Shown: piece by piece, positions 17,257-24,296 of the stretch
How the letters are laid out: each line of letters starts with the position of its first letter
How positions within the stretch are numbered: position 1 is the stretch's first letter
Notes under the pieces: model-generated
Told to the model about the DNA's origin: nothing
The model's input: only the letters and a program-made list of their open reading frames with translations
Databases searched by the model: none
Made by a program: the position numbers and the translations under genes
NCBI GenBank assembly: GCA_902500715.1
Contig: CABVRO010000025.1
Coordinates: 1 to 36,183, forward strand
Length of the DNA: 36,183 nucleotides
Origin: an uncultured Nitrospira sp.
Lineage (GTDB): Bacteria; Nitrospirota; Nitrospiria; Nitrospirales; Nitrospiraceae
Direction of reading: 5' to 3'

Positions 17257-18345
17257 CTAACAACGGGTTTGAATCTGTGTCAAGGCAACGTAGGCCTCCT
17301 GCGCATCGAGCCGTCCGAGCTGACCGCAAGCCCCCAGCACATCGCGGCCGCGGCTGCGGCGAAGGTAGACGTCTACATGCCCTCGGCGGAGGGTGTCCTG
17401 AAACGTGTCAATCGCCGCGTCTGAGGGGCGTCGGTAGGGGTTGCCCGGAAACGGGTTGAAGGCGATCAGGTTGACCTTGCAGCGGAGGCCTCGAAGCAGC
17501 TTCACCAACCGGGCGGCATCCTCGGCGCGATCATTCACGTCTGCGAGCAGAACATATTCGAAGGTGAGGCGATCCCGGTCCGCCAGCGGATAGGCGCGAC
17601 AGGCGGCGAGTAGGGCGTCGAGCGAATGCAGCCGGTTGGCCGCCGGCATGAGTTGATCGCGGAGTGCATCGGTGGTTGCATTCAGCGAGATGGCGAGGTT
17701 CACCTTGAGGGGGGCCACGTCCTTGATCCGCGAGGCCAGGCCTGCGGTAGAGATCGTGATGCGGCGGCCCGAGAAGCCCAGGCCCCAGGTTTGGTTGGTG
17801 AGGCGGGTCACGGCATCGGCCACGGCATCCAGGTTGGCGAGGGGCTCGCCCATACCCATGAAGACCAGGTTGGTCAGCCGGTGGCCCTCCTGCAAATGGT
17901 CCTGGGCAAGGAGGACCTGGTCGATGATCTCATGTGCCCGCAGGTTGCGTCGGAGTCCCAGTGTGCCGGTCAGGCAGAATCCACAATCGAGCGTGCAGCC
18001 GACCTGCGTGGACAGGCAGAGGGTGAGCCGGTCCTCGTCGGGAATGAGCACACATTCGACTTGATTGCCGTCGGCCAGCGTGAGCACAAATTTTTTGGTG
18101 CCATCCTGCGACGAAAAGATTTGGACCGCCGAAGTCCGTTCGATACTGCAGCTGCCCGTCAGGTACTCCCGGTCCTTCTGCGAGAGATTGCTCATCTCGG
18201 CGAACGTGCGGGCACGTTCCTGATAGAGCCAGCGCAGGATTTGCGACGCGCGATAGGCCGGCCATCCGAGTGACGCGACGAAGGCAGTCATCTCGCTTTC
18301 GGTCAGGGCCAGCAGATTGGTGCGACGATCAGTCTGTTGGAGCAT
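17257..18345 (-). CDS. rlmN: Dual-specificity RNA methyltransferase RlmN
   Basis: Radical-SAM enzyme (362 aa) that methylates C2 of A2503 in 23S rRNA and A37 in some tRNAs, improving decoding fidelity. The [4Fe-4S] cluster is held by Cys117, Cys121 and Cys124 (CTLDCGFC). GMGEPLANLD follows, and the mechanistic Cys340 that is transiently methylated sits in GACGQL. The N-terminal helical domain (WPAYRASQILRWLYQ) is present. ATG 18345 is preferred over an upstream TTG at 18384: the predicted promoter -10 ends five bases before this ATG, implying a leaderless mRNA. It heads a minus-strand run with the M16 pair and larE. Confidence 0.94.
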   Translation of the reverse strand: MLQQTDRRTNLLALTESEMTAFVASLGWPAYRASQILRWLYQERARTFAEMSNLSQKDREYLTGSCSIERTSAVQIFSSQDGTKKFVLTLADGNQVECVLIPDEDRLTLCLSTQVGCTLDCGFCLTGTLGLRRNLRAHEIIDQVLLAQDHLQEGHRLTNLVFMGMGEPLANLDAVADAVTRLTNQTWGLGFSGRRITISTAGLASRIKDVAPLKVNLAISLNATTDALRDQLMPAANRLHSLDALLAACRAYPLADRDRLTFEYVLLADVNDRAEDAARLVKLLRGLRCKVNLIAFNPFPGNPYRRPSDAAIDTFQDTLRRGHVDVYLRRSRGRDVLGACGQLGRLDAQEAYVALTQIQTRC

Positions 18346-18350
18346 ATCGG

Positions 18351-18380
18351 AGCCTAGCACAGGGAAAAAACTTGTGACAA
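18351..18380 (-). promoter_or_regulatory. Predicted rlmN promoter, leaderless geometry
   Basis: Minus strand: TTGTCA (18380-18375), 18 nt, TAGGCT (18356-18351) preceded by TG one base away (extended -10). Five bases then lead to ATG 18345. The spacing matches the promoter at 6228-6257 exactly: 18-nt spacer and five bases to the start codon. Confidence 0.55.
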
Positions 18381-18417
18381 GCAAGGCGAACGTGGTCGCG
18401 TTTCTACGGCGTTCAGC

Positions 18418-18423
18418 TATAAT
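18418..18423 (+). promoter_or_regulatory. Consensus -10 element upstream of slt
   Basis: A perfect TATAAT at 18418-18423, 33 nt before the GTG start. No good -35 is found at 16-19 nt, so a weak promoter or an activator-dependent one is possible. It is divergent to the rlmN promoter 40 nt away. Confidence 0.45.
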
Positions 18424-18456
18424 AAGGCCGGTTCACCCTCTTCTCAGGATGAGAAT

Positions 18457-20694
18457 GTGACCGCACTTCCTTGGCGGATCAGCTTGTCGGCTCTTGCCGT
18501 GTGGTCTGTGTTGTCGAGCCTGTTCTTGACGGCCACAGCCGAGTCACCGCGCCCCCTGCCTGTTGCCCCTGCACCCTGCGTCTCCGCGGAAGATTGTTTC
18601 CGTTCCGCCGTGGCGCTCAATGAACGTTCGGGATCGCCCGTTCAACGCGATCAAACGATGATGCTGAAGATCGACCAGCTGCGGTCGGTGATGGATCTCT
18701 ATCCTTCCACGATCTGGGCCAAGCGGGCCGGGGTGGTGCTGGGCGTTTTGCTGATCGAGCGCGAGCCGGTCGAGGCCGCACAACGTTTGCGGGCCGTGCA
18801 GTCCGACTTGCCGGTGCTCGACGACTATATCCGCCTCTGGATCGGGGAATCGTTGCTGAAGCAGAACGAGCCGATCAAGGCCGCTGAATTGCTGGAGACG
18901 ATTCCCAAGGTCGTGCCGGACTCGAGCTTGATTGCCAAGGCTGCCTACAGAACAGGTGAAGCCTGGTATAGCGCCAATGTGTGCTTCCGGGCAGTGGAGT
19001 GGCTGGGGCGGGCTGTGGCGCTTGGGGATAAAGACCCGGCGGCTCCGCTGGCCTTGTGGCACCAGGCCGAGTGCCACATCCGGGAGAATCGACTGCCGGA
19101 GGCGCGAACCGCATTGAAGCAACTCTGGCTCCGTTATCCCCACTCACTCGAAGCGCGGGACGCGAAAGCCCGGTTGGATACGGCGCTGGGCGGAGAATCC
19201 TGGGCGCCGATGGCCGAAGATTATACGATTCGCGCACAGGTCTTTCTGGGGCTCGCCATGCAAGCGGAGGCGGTCGAAGAACTGCGCCGCTTTTTGGTCA
19301 TGGCTCCCGGGCATCCCCGCCGGTTTGATGCCCGCTTGAAGTTGGGAGTGGCCTATGTCCGGCTCAAGCAATATGACCAGGCCCGTGAGACGTTTCGCGG
19401 GTTAGTGGCGGATCGGGTGCAAGAATCGTCCGAGGCCACGGTCTGGTTGGCCCGTGTCTATCTTCGACAGAATCAGGGCGACAAGCTTATTGCATTGGCG
19501 CGATCGGTCGCGCAGGGTTCCCTGGGGGGCGACCAGCGGGCGATGGTGCATCTCTTCGCCGGGGTGTGGCTGGAGGATCAGGGGCAATTCGATGAGGCCA
19601 TCGGCATGTTCCGGCAGGTCTCGAAGCTGGGGGACTCGGCGAGTCAGCGTGCGGAAGGTTTGTGGCGTGCCGGGTGGGCGCAATACCGGACTGCCCGCTA
19701 TCGAGATGCCGCTGAGACCTTTCGCTCCGTTGTAGAGTTGCATGTCAACGGCTTTGAGTCCCAGGCAATGTATTGGGCGGCAAGGGCGGACGAACGTGAA
19801 AAAACCACCACAGTCGCCGATCAATATGCGCGCCTCTGTCAGCGGCACGCGTACAGTTACTACTGCCAGTTGGCTGCGCGACGAGTCGCATTGCCCCCGG
19901 TTACTCCGGTTGCGACCGATGGGGAGCGTCCGGCGGGTGACGAGGTGTCACGGTTGCCGGAGAATCGGCGTCCTGAGATCGAGCGCCATGCGATCTATCA
20001 ACGTGGAATCGAGCTCAAGATATTGGGGTTCGCCCAGGATGCGGCTCGTGAGCTTGGCTCTCTCTCAGAGCAATATAGTCGTGACCCGGAGGTGTTGCTG
20101 GCGTTCTCGACCTTGCTCAGCGAGGTGGGGGCCTACCACCCGGCCTTACGCGTCGCAAAAGTTCACTTCAAGGAGAAACTGGAACGCAGCGGTTTGCCGA
20201 CGGCACCGGCCCTTTGGACGGTGGCCTACCCAACCGGCCTGCTTCCGACAATCACTGCGCAGGGCGTCGCAGCGGTTGATCCCTACTTGGCTGCCGCGAT
20301 CATTCGCGAGGAGAGCCAGTATGATGAAAAGGCCGTTTCCATGGTGGGCGCCGTGGGGTTGATGCAGTTGATGCCGGGCACGGCGAATGCCGTGGCACAG
20401 CGGTATGGGTTCCCAGCGGTCGGACGGGAAGAACTGTTCGACCAGGAAACGAACATTCGACTGGGGGTGCGGTATCTGGGACAGTTGATCGAGCAATACG
20501 GCGGGAATTTGGCTCATGCGATCGCGGCTTACAACGCCGGCCCGATTGCCGTGAATAATTGGATTGCGGTGCATCGAGGGCGGGAGCAGGACGAGTTCGT
20601 GGAACTCATTCCGTATCAGGAAACGCGGTTGTACGTGAAACGGGTCTTGCGCAGCTATGGAGAATATCGCCGTCTCCATAACGGCACGTCGTAG
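18457..20694 (+). CDS. slt: Soluble lytic murein transglycosylase (Slt70-like)
   Basis: Large periplasmic peptidoglycan-cleaving enzyme, 745 aa, with a signal peptide (about 1-28), a long alpha-helical superhelix with TPR-like repeats (about 40-590), and a C-terminal SLT domain. Catalytic Glu619 lies in IREESQYDE, followed by GAVGLMQLMPGTA and AYNAGPIAVNNW. This is the architecture of E. coli Slt70, somewhat longer. GTG 18457 has AGGA seven bases upstream. A terminator overlaps the stop codon, so the gene is likely monocistronic. It is the second transglycosylase in the window; the other (8363-9028) lacks the superhelix. Confidence 0.92.
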   Translation: MTALPWRISLSALAVWSVLSSLFLTATAESPRPLPVAPAPCVSAEDCFRSAVALNERSGSPVQRDQTMMLKIDQLRSVMDLYPSTIWAKRAGVVLGVLLIEREPVEAAQRLRAVQSDLPVLDDYIRLWIGESLLKQNEPIKAAELLETIPKVVPDSSLIAKAAYRTGEAWYSANVCFRAVEWLGRAVALGDKDPAAPLALWHQAECHIRENRLPEARTALKQLWLRYPHSLEARDAKARLDTALGGESWAPMAEDYTIRAQVFLGLAMQAEAVEELRRFLVMAPGHPRRFDARLKLGVAYVRLKQYDQARETFRGLVADRVQESSEATVWLARVYLRQNQGDKLIALARSVAQGSLGGDQRAMVHLFAGVWLEDQGQFDEAIGMFRQVSKLGDSASQRAEGLWRAGWAQYRTARYRDAAETFRSVVELHVNGFESQAMYWAARADEREKTTTVADQYARLCQRHAYSYYCQLAARRVALPPVTPVATDGERPAGDEVSRLPENRRPEIERHAIYQRGIELKILGFAQDAARELGSLSEQYSRDPEVLLAFSTLLSEVGAYHPALRVAKVHFKEKLERSGLPTAPALWTVAYPTGLLPTITAQGVAAVDPYLAAAIIREESQYDEKAVSMVGAVGLMQLMPGTANAVAQRYGFPAVGREELFDQETNIRLGVRYLGQLIEQYGGNLAHAIAAYNAGPIAVNNWIAVHRGREQDEFVELIPYQETRLYVKRVLRSYGEYRRLHNGTS

Positions 20695-20709
20695 CGGGGC
20701 CGTTTTCTT
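20680..20709 (+). terminator. Intrinsic terminator of slt
   Basis: Stem AACGGC (20680-20685) pairs with GCCGTT (20699-20704) around a 13-nt loop, followed by TTTTCTT. The hairpin starts inside the last codons of slt, and the T-tract runs into the -35 of the zapB promoter. Confidence 0.6.
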
Positions 20710-20736
20710 GACAAGCCGGAGCGAACTTTCTATATT
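20708..20736 (+). promoter_or_regulatory. Consensus promoter of zapB-zapA
   Basis: TTGACA (20708-20713), exactly 17 nt, TATATT (20731-20736); start expected near 20743. The spacer has AAGCC then GGAGCGAA, very like the atpI promoter. This is one of the strongest sigma-70-type promoters in the window. Confidence 0.8.
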
Positions 20737-20788
20737 TCGCCCCCGTCACCCAACGTGTTCGACCACCACTTTGATGTGAGGAAATACC

Positions 20789-21043
20789 ATGACGTTAGAT
20801 CATCTCGACGCCCTTGAAATTCGGATTCGCGATTTGGTGAAGCTGGTGCAGGATCTCAAGCGGAAAAATGCCTCATTAGAGGATGACTTGCGTCTGGCGC
20901 GGGAGCGGGTTGCGGTTCGTGATGACGAAAACCGACGCTGGGAACAGGAGCGGATCGATATCCGTTCACGGATCGAGAAAGTCCTGGGCGAGATCGATCT
21001 GTTGGAATGCCTGGATGAACCCAAGGAGGTGGCTGTTGACTAA
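20789..21043 (+). CDS. zapB: ZapB-like coiled-coil cell division protein
   Basis: An 84-aa protein that is almost wholly coiled coil: heptads of Leu/Ile/Val with many charged residues from DALEIRIRDLVKLVQDL through IEKVLGEIDLLE. ZapB-type proteins bridge ZapA-FtsZ filaments and the chromosome terminus. Sequence alone says only short coiled coil; the call depends on its overlap with zapA. ATG 20789 has GAGGA seven bases upstream and lies about 46 nt after the predicted transcription start. Its 3' end carries the zapA ribosome site AAGGAGG (21023-21029). Confidence 0.72.
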   Translation: MTLDHLDALEIRIRDLVKLVQDLKRKNASLEDDLRLARERVAVRDDENRRWEQERIDIRSRIEKVLGEIDLLECLDEPKEVAVD

Positions 21044-21332
21044 GACCATTGACGTGGAGATCTATGGCCAGCGGTACAGCATCAACGGGGAAGCGGACGA
21101 ATCGTACGTGAAGCAATTGGCCGATATGGTCGATAAGCAGATGAAACAGGTGGCGGCCGGCATGCGGTCGGCCACCCCGGCCAAGTTGGCCGTCCTTGCC
21201 GCATTCAACCTTGCCCACGAATTGATGGAATCAGAGCGAAAGTCCCGGCAGGGAGAGGCCGACGCGGATCGTCGGGTGGCCTCCCTGATGGAATCGATCG
21301 ATCAGCAGATGCCGTCCATCCTGTCACGGTGA
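21036..21332 (+). CDS. zapA: Cell division protein ZapA
   Basis: A 98-aa FtsZ-ring stabiliser in the cytoplasm. The N-terminal VEIYGQRYSINGEADESYV block and the following helix (LADMVDKQMKQVA) are typical of ZapA, and a long C-terminal coiled coil drives dimerisation. The start is TTG 21036, because a full AAGGAGG ends six bases before it and no ATG exists nearby. The gene overlaps zapB by 8 nt, so translation is probably coupled. Downstream is a 560-nt gap containing the structured RNA candidate, the place where 6S RNA often lies in other bacteria. Confidence 0.88.
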   Translation: MTKTIDVEIYGQRYSINGEADESYVKQLADMVDKQMKQVAAGMRSATPAKLAVLAAFNLAHELMESERKSRQGEADADRRVASLMESIDQQMPSILSR

Positions 21333-21376
21333 GTTTCGCCTTGCTTTCACTGTACTGCTTTGTTATCGTTTCTGTG

Positions 21377-21400
21377 TTGTATTGACCTGAGGGTCAACAA
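21377..21400. repeat. Inverted repeat behind zapA
   Basis: TTGACC (21382-21387), loop TGAG, GGTCAA (21392-21397), with a further TTG/CAA pairing outside after a 2-nt bulge. It forms a hairpin of six plus three pairs. No U-tract follows, so it is not a standard terminator. It could be an operator or an RNA-processing hairpin. Confidence 0.4.
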
Positions 21401-21539
21401 GAGCAGGAGAGGAAAGGAAGCTTCGAACAAGGACGGAAATTCTGACGACGGTTTTTGAGCGCTAAACATATGGAATCGCTTGTTTTTGTGCTGTTGTTCA
21501 CAGTGGCCGTACTAGTGTGGATGAGGGAAGGCTACCGGA

Positions 21540-21695
21540 CTGGCAGGTCTGTTCGGCAGGTGCGCTCGCAACGCGTAGCCCTATGCGGAGAGCAGGTGCT
21601 TGCAGATATGTTTTGGCATGCCCTGTGCCCGCAACCTGTGACGATCTCCGACCGAGGGCCTTGGTCTGTGTACGTTCGACCTGACAGACGTATTG
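21540..21695 (+). ncRNA. ssrS: Rod-shaped structured RNA, candidate 6S RNA
   Basis: The 21333-21900 gap has no credible gene but folds into one long rod. From outside in: 21547-21552 with 21684-21689 (6 bp); 21557-21561 with 21679-21683 (5 bp); CG and AACG at 21667-21678 facing 21567-21573 (6 bp, one bulge). Then comes an asymmetric open region (4 nt against about 13 nt), then 21578-21582 with 21655-21659, 21586-21591 with 21645-21650, 21593-21597 with 21634-21638, and a small apical hairpin. About 39 pairs over 143 nt with a central bubble resembles 6S RNA, which inhibits sigma-70 RNA polymerase. The position after zapA and before rny is a known 6S location. No clear promoter or terminator is seen; ends and strand are inferred. 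Confidence 0.55.
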
Positions 21696-21900
21696 ATTCG
21701 GGTCGAAGTCGACCACTCCTCCACGTGAATTAACGGCGGCGACTCCACGCTTCGTTTCTGCTGGCTCAAGAAGTCAGAAGTTTCCTCTTCACGCGTAGAC
21801 ATTCCTTTCTCGCGCTCCATGCTCCCCCTTTAATACTGGCTGTGACTATTCGCAGGGTGATAGCGTCTGCTGTCCCGTTGCCGTAAGGGAGGTGGTTCCC

Positions 21901-23469
21901 ATTTCTCTCAACGTTGTTGCGTACATTTTTGTCGGACTAGTGGGGGCGATTCTAGGTGCCGGCCTGTATGAGGTCTTTCGCCGGCGGTCGGCGCTGGCGC
22001 GGCGTGCAGAGGCCGAGGACCAGTCGACACAGATCGTTCAATCGGCTCAGCGTGAAGCAGAGAATCTCGTCAAAGAGGCCAAGCTGGAGGCCAAGGACCT
22101 GGTCTTTCAGGCAAGAATCGAACTCGAAAAGGAACAAAAGGCAAAGCTTGCCGAAGTTGCCAATTCAGAACGGCGTGTGTCCCAACGGGAAGAGGGACTA
22201 GATTACAAGTTCGGCCTGCTTGAGAAGCGGGATCAGGAAGCGCTCAAGCGGGAGCAGGACTTGCTGAAGCGTGAAGAGACACTGGTACAGAAGGACGCGG
22301 CCTGCGCGCTGGCGCTGAAACAGCATCGTGAGGCCCTTGAGCGGGTGGCCGGCTTGACAGCTGAGGAAGCCAAGCGGCAACTCATTCAGGATCTGGATAG
22401 CCAGGCGCGGTTGGAAGCGGCCGGCCTGGCCAAACGTCTGCTCGAAGAGGCCAAGGAAAATGCGGACCGGGAGGCGCGGGAAATCATCGCCAGCTCGATT
22501 CAACGGGTGACCCGGGATTATGTGAATGAAGCGACCATCTCTGTGGTGCCGATAGCCAACGATGCCATGAAGGGCCGGATTATCGGTCGAGAAGGGCGGA
22601 ATATCCGGGCGATCGAGGCAGCAACGGGGATCGACCTCATTATCGATGAAACGCCGGAAGCGGTCATTATTTCAGGTTTTGATCCGCTTCGTCGTGAGAT
22701 TGCCAAGGTCGCACTTGAGCGGCTCATGCACGACGGCCGAATCCACCCGACGCGCATTGAAGAGATCGTTGAAAAGGTGAAGATCGATATTGAGAAGCTG
22801 ATGATCGAAGAGGCCGAAAAGGTGATCTTCGAGGTTGGCTTGTCTGATTTTCATCCCGAGTTGGTCAAGGTGTTGGGACGGCTCAAGTACCGAACCAGCT
22901 ATGGGCAGAATAATCTGTACCATGCGCGGGAAGCGGCCTACATCTGCGGCATCATGGCCTCCGAGTTGAAACTCGACGTGAAGCTCGCCAAACGCGGCGC
23001 CTTGTTGCACGATATCGGAAAGGCCGTCAGTCACGAAGAGGAAGGGCCGCATGCCATGCTGGGTGCGGAGATCGCCAAGAAGTACGGCGAAAACGCTAAA
23101 GTGGTGAATGCCATTGCGGCGCATCACGAACAGGTTGAGCCCATTTGTCCGGAGACCGTACTGGTGGCGGCGGCGGAAGCGCTGTCGGCGGCGCGGCCGG
23201 GGGCACGCCGTGAAGCCCTGGAGTCGTATGTCAAGCGGTTGGAGAAGTTGGAGTCGCTGGCGACCGTTCACAAGGGTGTGCAGAAGGCCTATGCGATTCA
23301 AGCGGGTCGTGAAATTCGTGTCATTGTGAAGCAGGAAGATTTGACGGACCCGGAATGTTTCCAGTTGTCCCGGGATCTGGCAAAGAAGATTGAGCAGGAG
23401 CTGACCTATCCGGGGCAAATCAAGGTGACGGTGATCCGGGAGAGCCGGTTCGTCGATTTTGCGAAATGA
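21901..23469 (+). CDS. rny: Ribonuclease Y
   Basis: Membrane-anchored endoribonuclease starting mRNA decay. An N-terminal membrane helix (VVAYIFVGLVGAILGAGLYEVF) is followed by a long coiled coil (to about 200), a KH domain with GREG at 229-232, and an HD domain whose metal-binding His370-Asp371 lies in LLHDIGKA. Length is about 522 aa, normal for the family. The start is unusual. The strong ribosome site GGAGGTG (21888-21894) overlaps the only canonical candidate, GTG 21892, but is ideally spaced (8 nt) from ATT 21901, giving MSLNVVAYIF. I list the ATT; GTG would add three residues. It lies 10 nt before ymdB. Confidence 0.93.
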   Translation: MSLNVVAYIFVGLVGAILGAGLYEVFRRRSALARRAEAEDQSTQIVQSAQREAENLVKEAKLEAKDLVFQARIELEKEQKAKLAEVANSERRVSQREEGLDYKFGLLEKRDQEALKREQDLLKREETLVQKDAACALALKQHREALERVAGLTAEEAKRQLIQDLDSQARLEAAGLAKRLLEEAKENADREAREIIASSIQRVTRDYVNEATISVVPIANDAMKGRIIGREGRNIRAIEAATGIDLIIDETPEAVIISGFDPLRREIAKVALERLMHDGRIHPTRIEEIVEKVKIDIEKLMIEEAEKVIFEVGLSDFHPELVKVLGRLKYRTSYGQNNLYHAREAAYICGIMASELKLDVKLAKRGALLHDIGKAVSHEEEGPHAMLGAEIAKKYGENAKVVNAIAAHHEQVEPICPETVLVAAAEALSAARPGARREALESYVKRLEKLESLATVHKGVQKAYAIQAGREIRVIVKQEDLTDPECFQLSRDLAKKIEQELTYPGQIKVTVIRESRFVDFAK

Positions 23470-23479
23470 GCGAACGGTT

Positions 23480-24259
23480 ATGAAGGTTCTGATGATCGGC
23501 GATATCATGGGCGAGCCAGGGCGTCGGTCCGTGGCTCGCCTCCTGCCGAAACTGATTGCCGACCGTTCCATCGATGTGGTGGTCGGCAACGGTGAGAACG
23601 TGGCCGGCGGATTCGGCATTACTCCGGAGCTGATGGACGATCTGTTCGATCTCGGGGTGTCGGTCATCACCACGGGGAATCACGCGTGGGACAAGAAGGA
23701 AATTCTCGATGTGTTTCCTCGTGAACCGCGTCTCCTGCGTCCTGCAAATTATCCCGCCGGAGTGCCGGGTCGAGGCAGTTACGTATTTACCACGCCAGGC
23801 GGAGAATCGTTGGGTGTCCTGCATTTGATGGGGCGGGCGTTTATGCCCACGATCGATTGCCCGTTTCAGGTCGCGAGGCGGGAAATCGAACGTCTCAAGA
23901 CGCAGGTCTCTGCGATCGTGGTCGATATGCATGCCGAGGCGACCTCTGAAAAGATGGCGATGGGGCACTACTTGGACGGGCTGGTGACGGTTGTGGCGGG
24001 GACGCACACTCATGTGCAGACAGCTGATGAGCAAATCCTTCCGAAAGGTACGGCGTATATTACAGATATCGGCATGACCGGCCCGCTTCATTCGGTGATC
24101 GGAATAAAAAAAGAACTGGCGATCGAAAAGTTTCTCACCGGAATGCCGCGACGGTTTGAAGTGGCCTCGGGTCCTGTCGTGTTCTGCGCGGTATTGATGG
24201 AGCTAGATGCCATGCTCGGCAAGGCTGTGTCGATCGAACGAATCCGAGTGGTGGATTGA
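23480..24259 (+). CDS. ymdB: YmdB-type metallophosphoesterase (TIGR00282)
   Basis: A 259-aa calcineurin-like phosphoesterase. B. subtilis YmdB hydrolyses 2',3'-cyclic nucleotides and acts with RNase Y partners in regulating biofilm and motility genes. Metal ligands are visible: Asp8 in MIGDIMGEPG, the GNGEN block, TTGNHAWD, VVDMHAEAT and GTHTHVQTADE. ATG 23480 follows rny by 10 nt, the same rny-ymdB pairing known in Firmicutes, so both may serve RNA turnover. Length matches the family. The physiological substrate here is unknown. Confidence 0.9.
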   Translation: MKVLMIGDIMGEPGRRSVARLLPKLIADRSIDVVVGNGENVAGGFGITPELMDDLFDLGVSVITTGNHAWDKKEILDVFPREPRLLRPANYPAGVPGRGSYVFTTPGGESLGVLHLMGRAFMPTIDCPFQVARREIERLKTQVSAIVVDMHAEATSEKMAMGHYLDGLVTVVAGTHTHVQTADEQILPKGTAYITDIGMTGPLHSVIGIKKELAIEKFLTGMPRRFEVASGPVVFCAVLMELDAMLGKAVSIERIRVVD

Positions 24260-24296
24260 TCTGTTCGGCTAGCCATTGTCTCAGGCTCGGTACGCT

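Noticed and set aside
18371..18400. Plus-strand TGACA at 18375-18379 with a downstream GGCGAACG, considered as the -35 region of slt
   Set aside because: It lies about 38 nt from TATAAT, too far for a single promoter; on the minus strand it serves as the rlmN -35.
21701..21714. GGTCG-AAGT-CGACC hairpin considered as terminator of the 6S candidate
   Set aside because: No T-tract follows, so an intrinsic terminator cannot be supported.
21455..21733. 92-codon plus frame in the zapA-rny gap
   Set aside because: No ribosome site and no family features; the region is better explained by the structured RNA.
22672..23673. Long open frame (333 codons) on the minus strand across rny and ymdB
   Set aside because: It is antisense to two clear conserved genes, lacks a ribosome site and shows no recognisable domain; GC-rich codon use keeps the opposite strand open.
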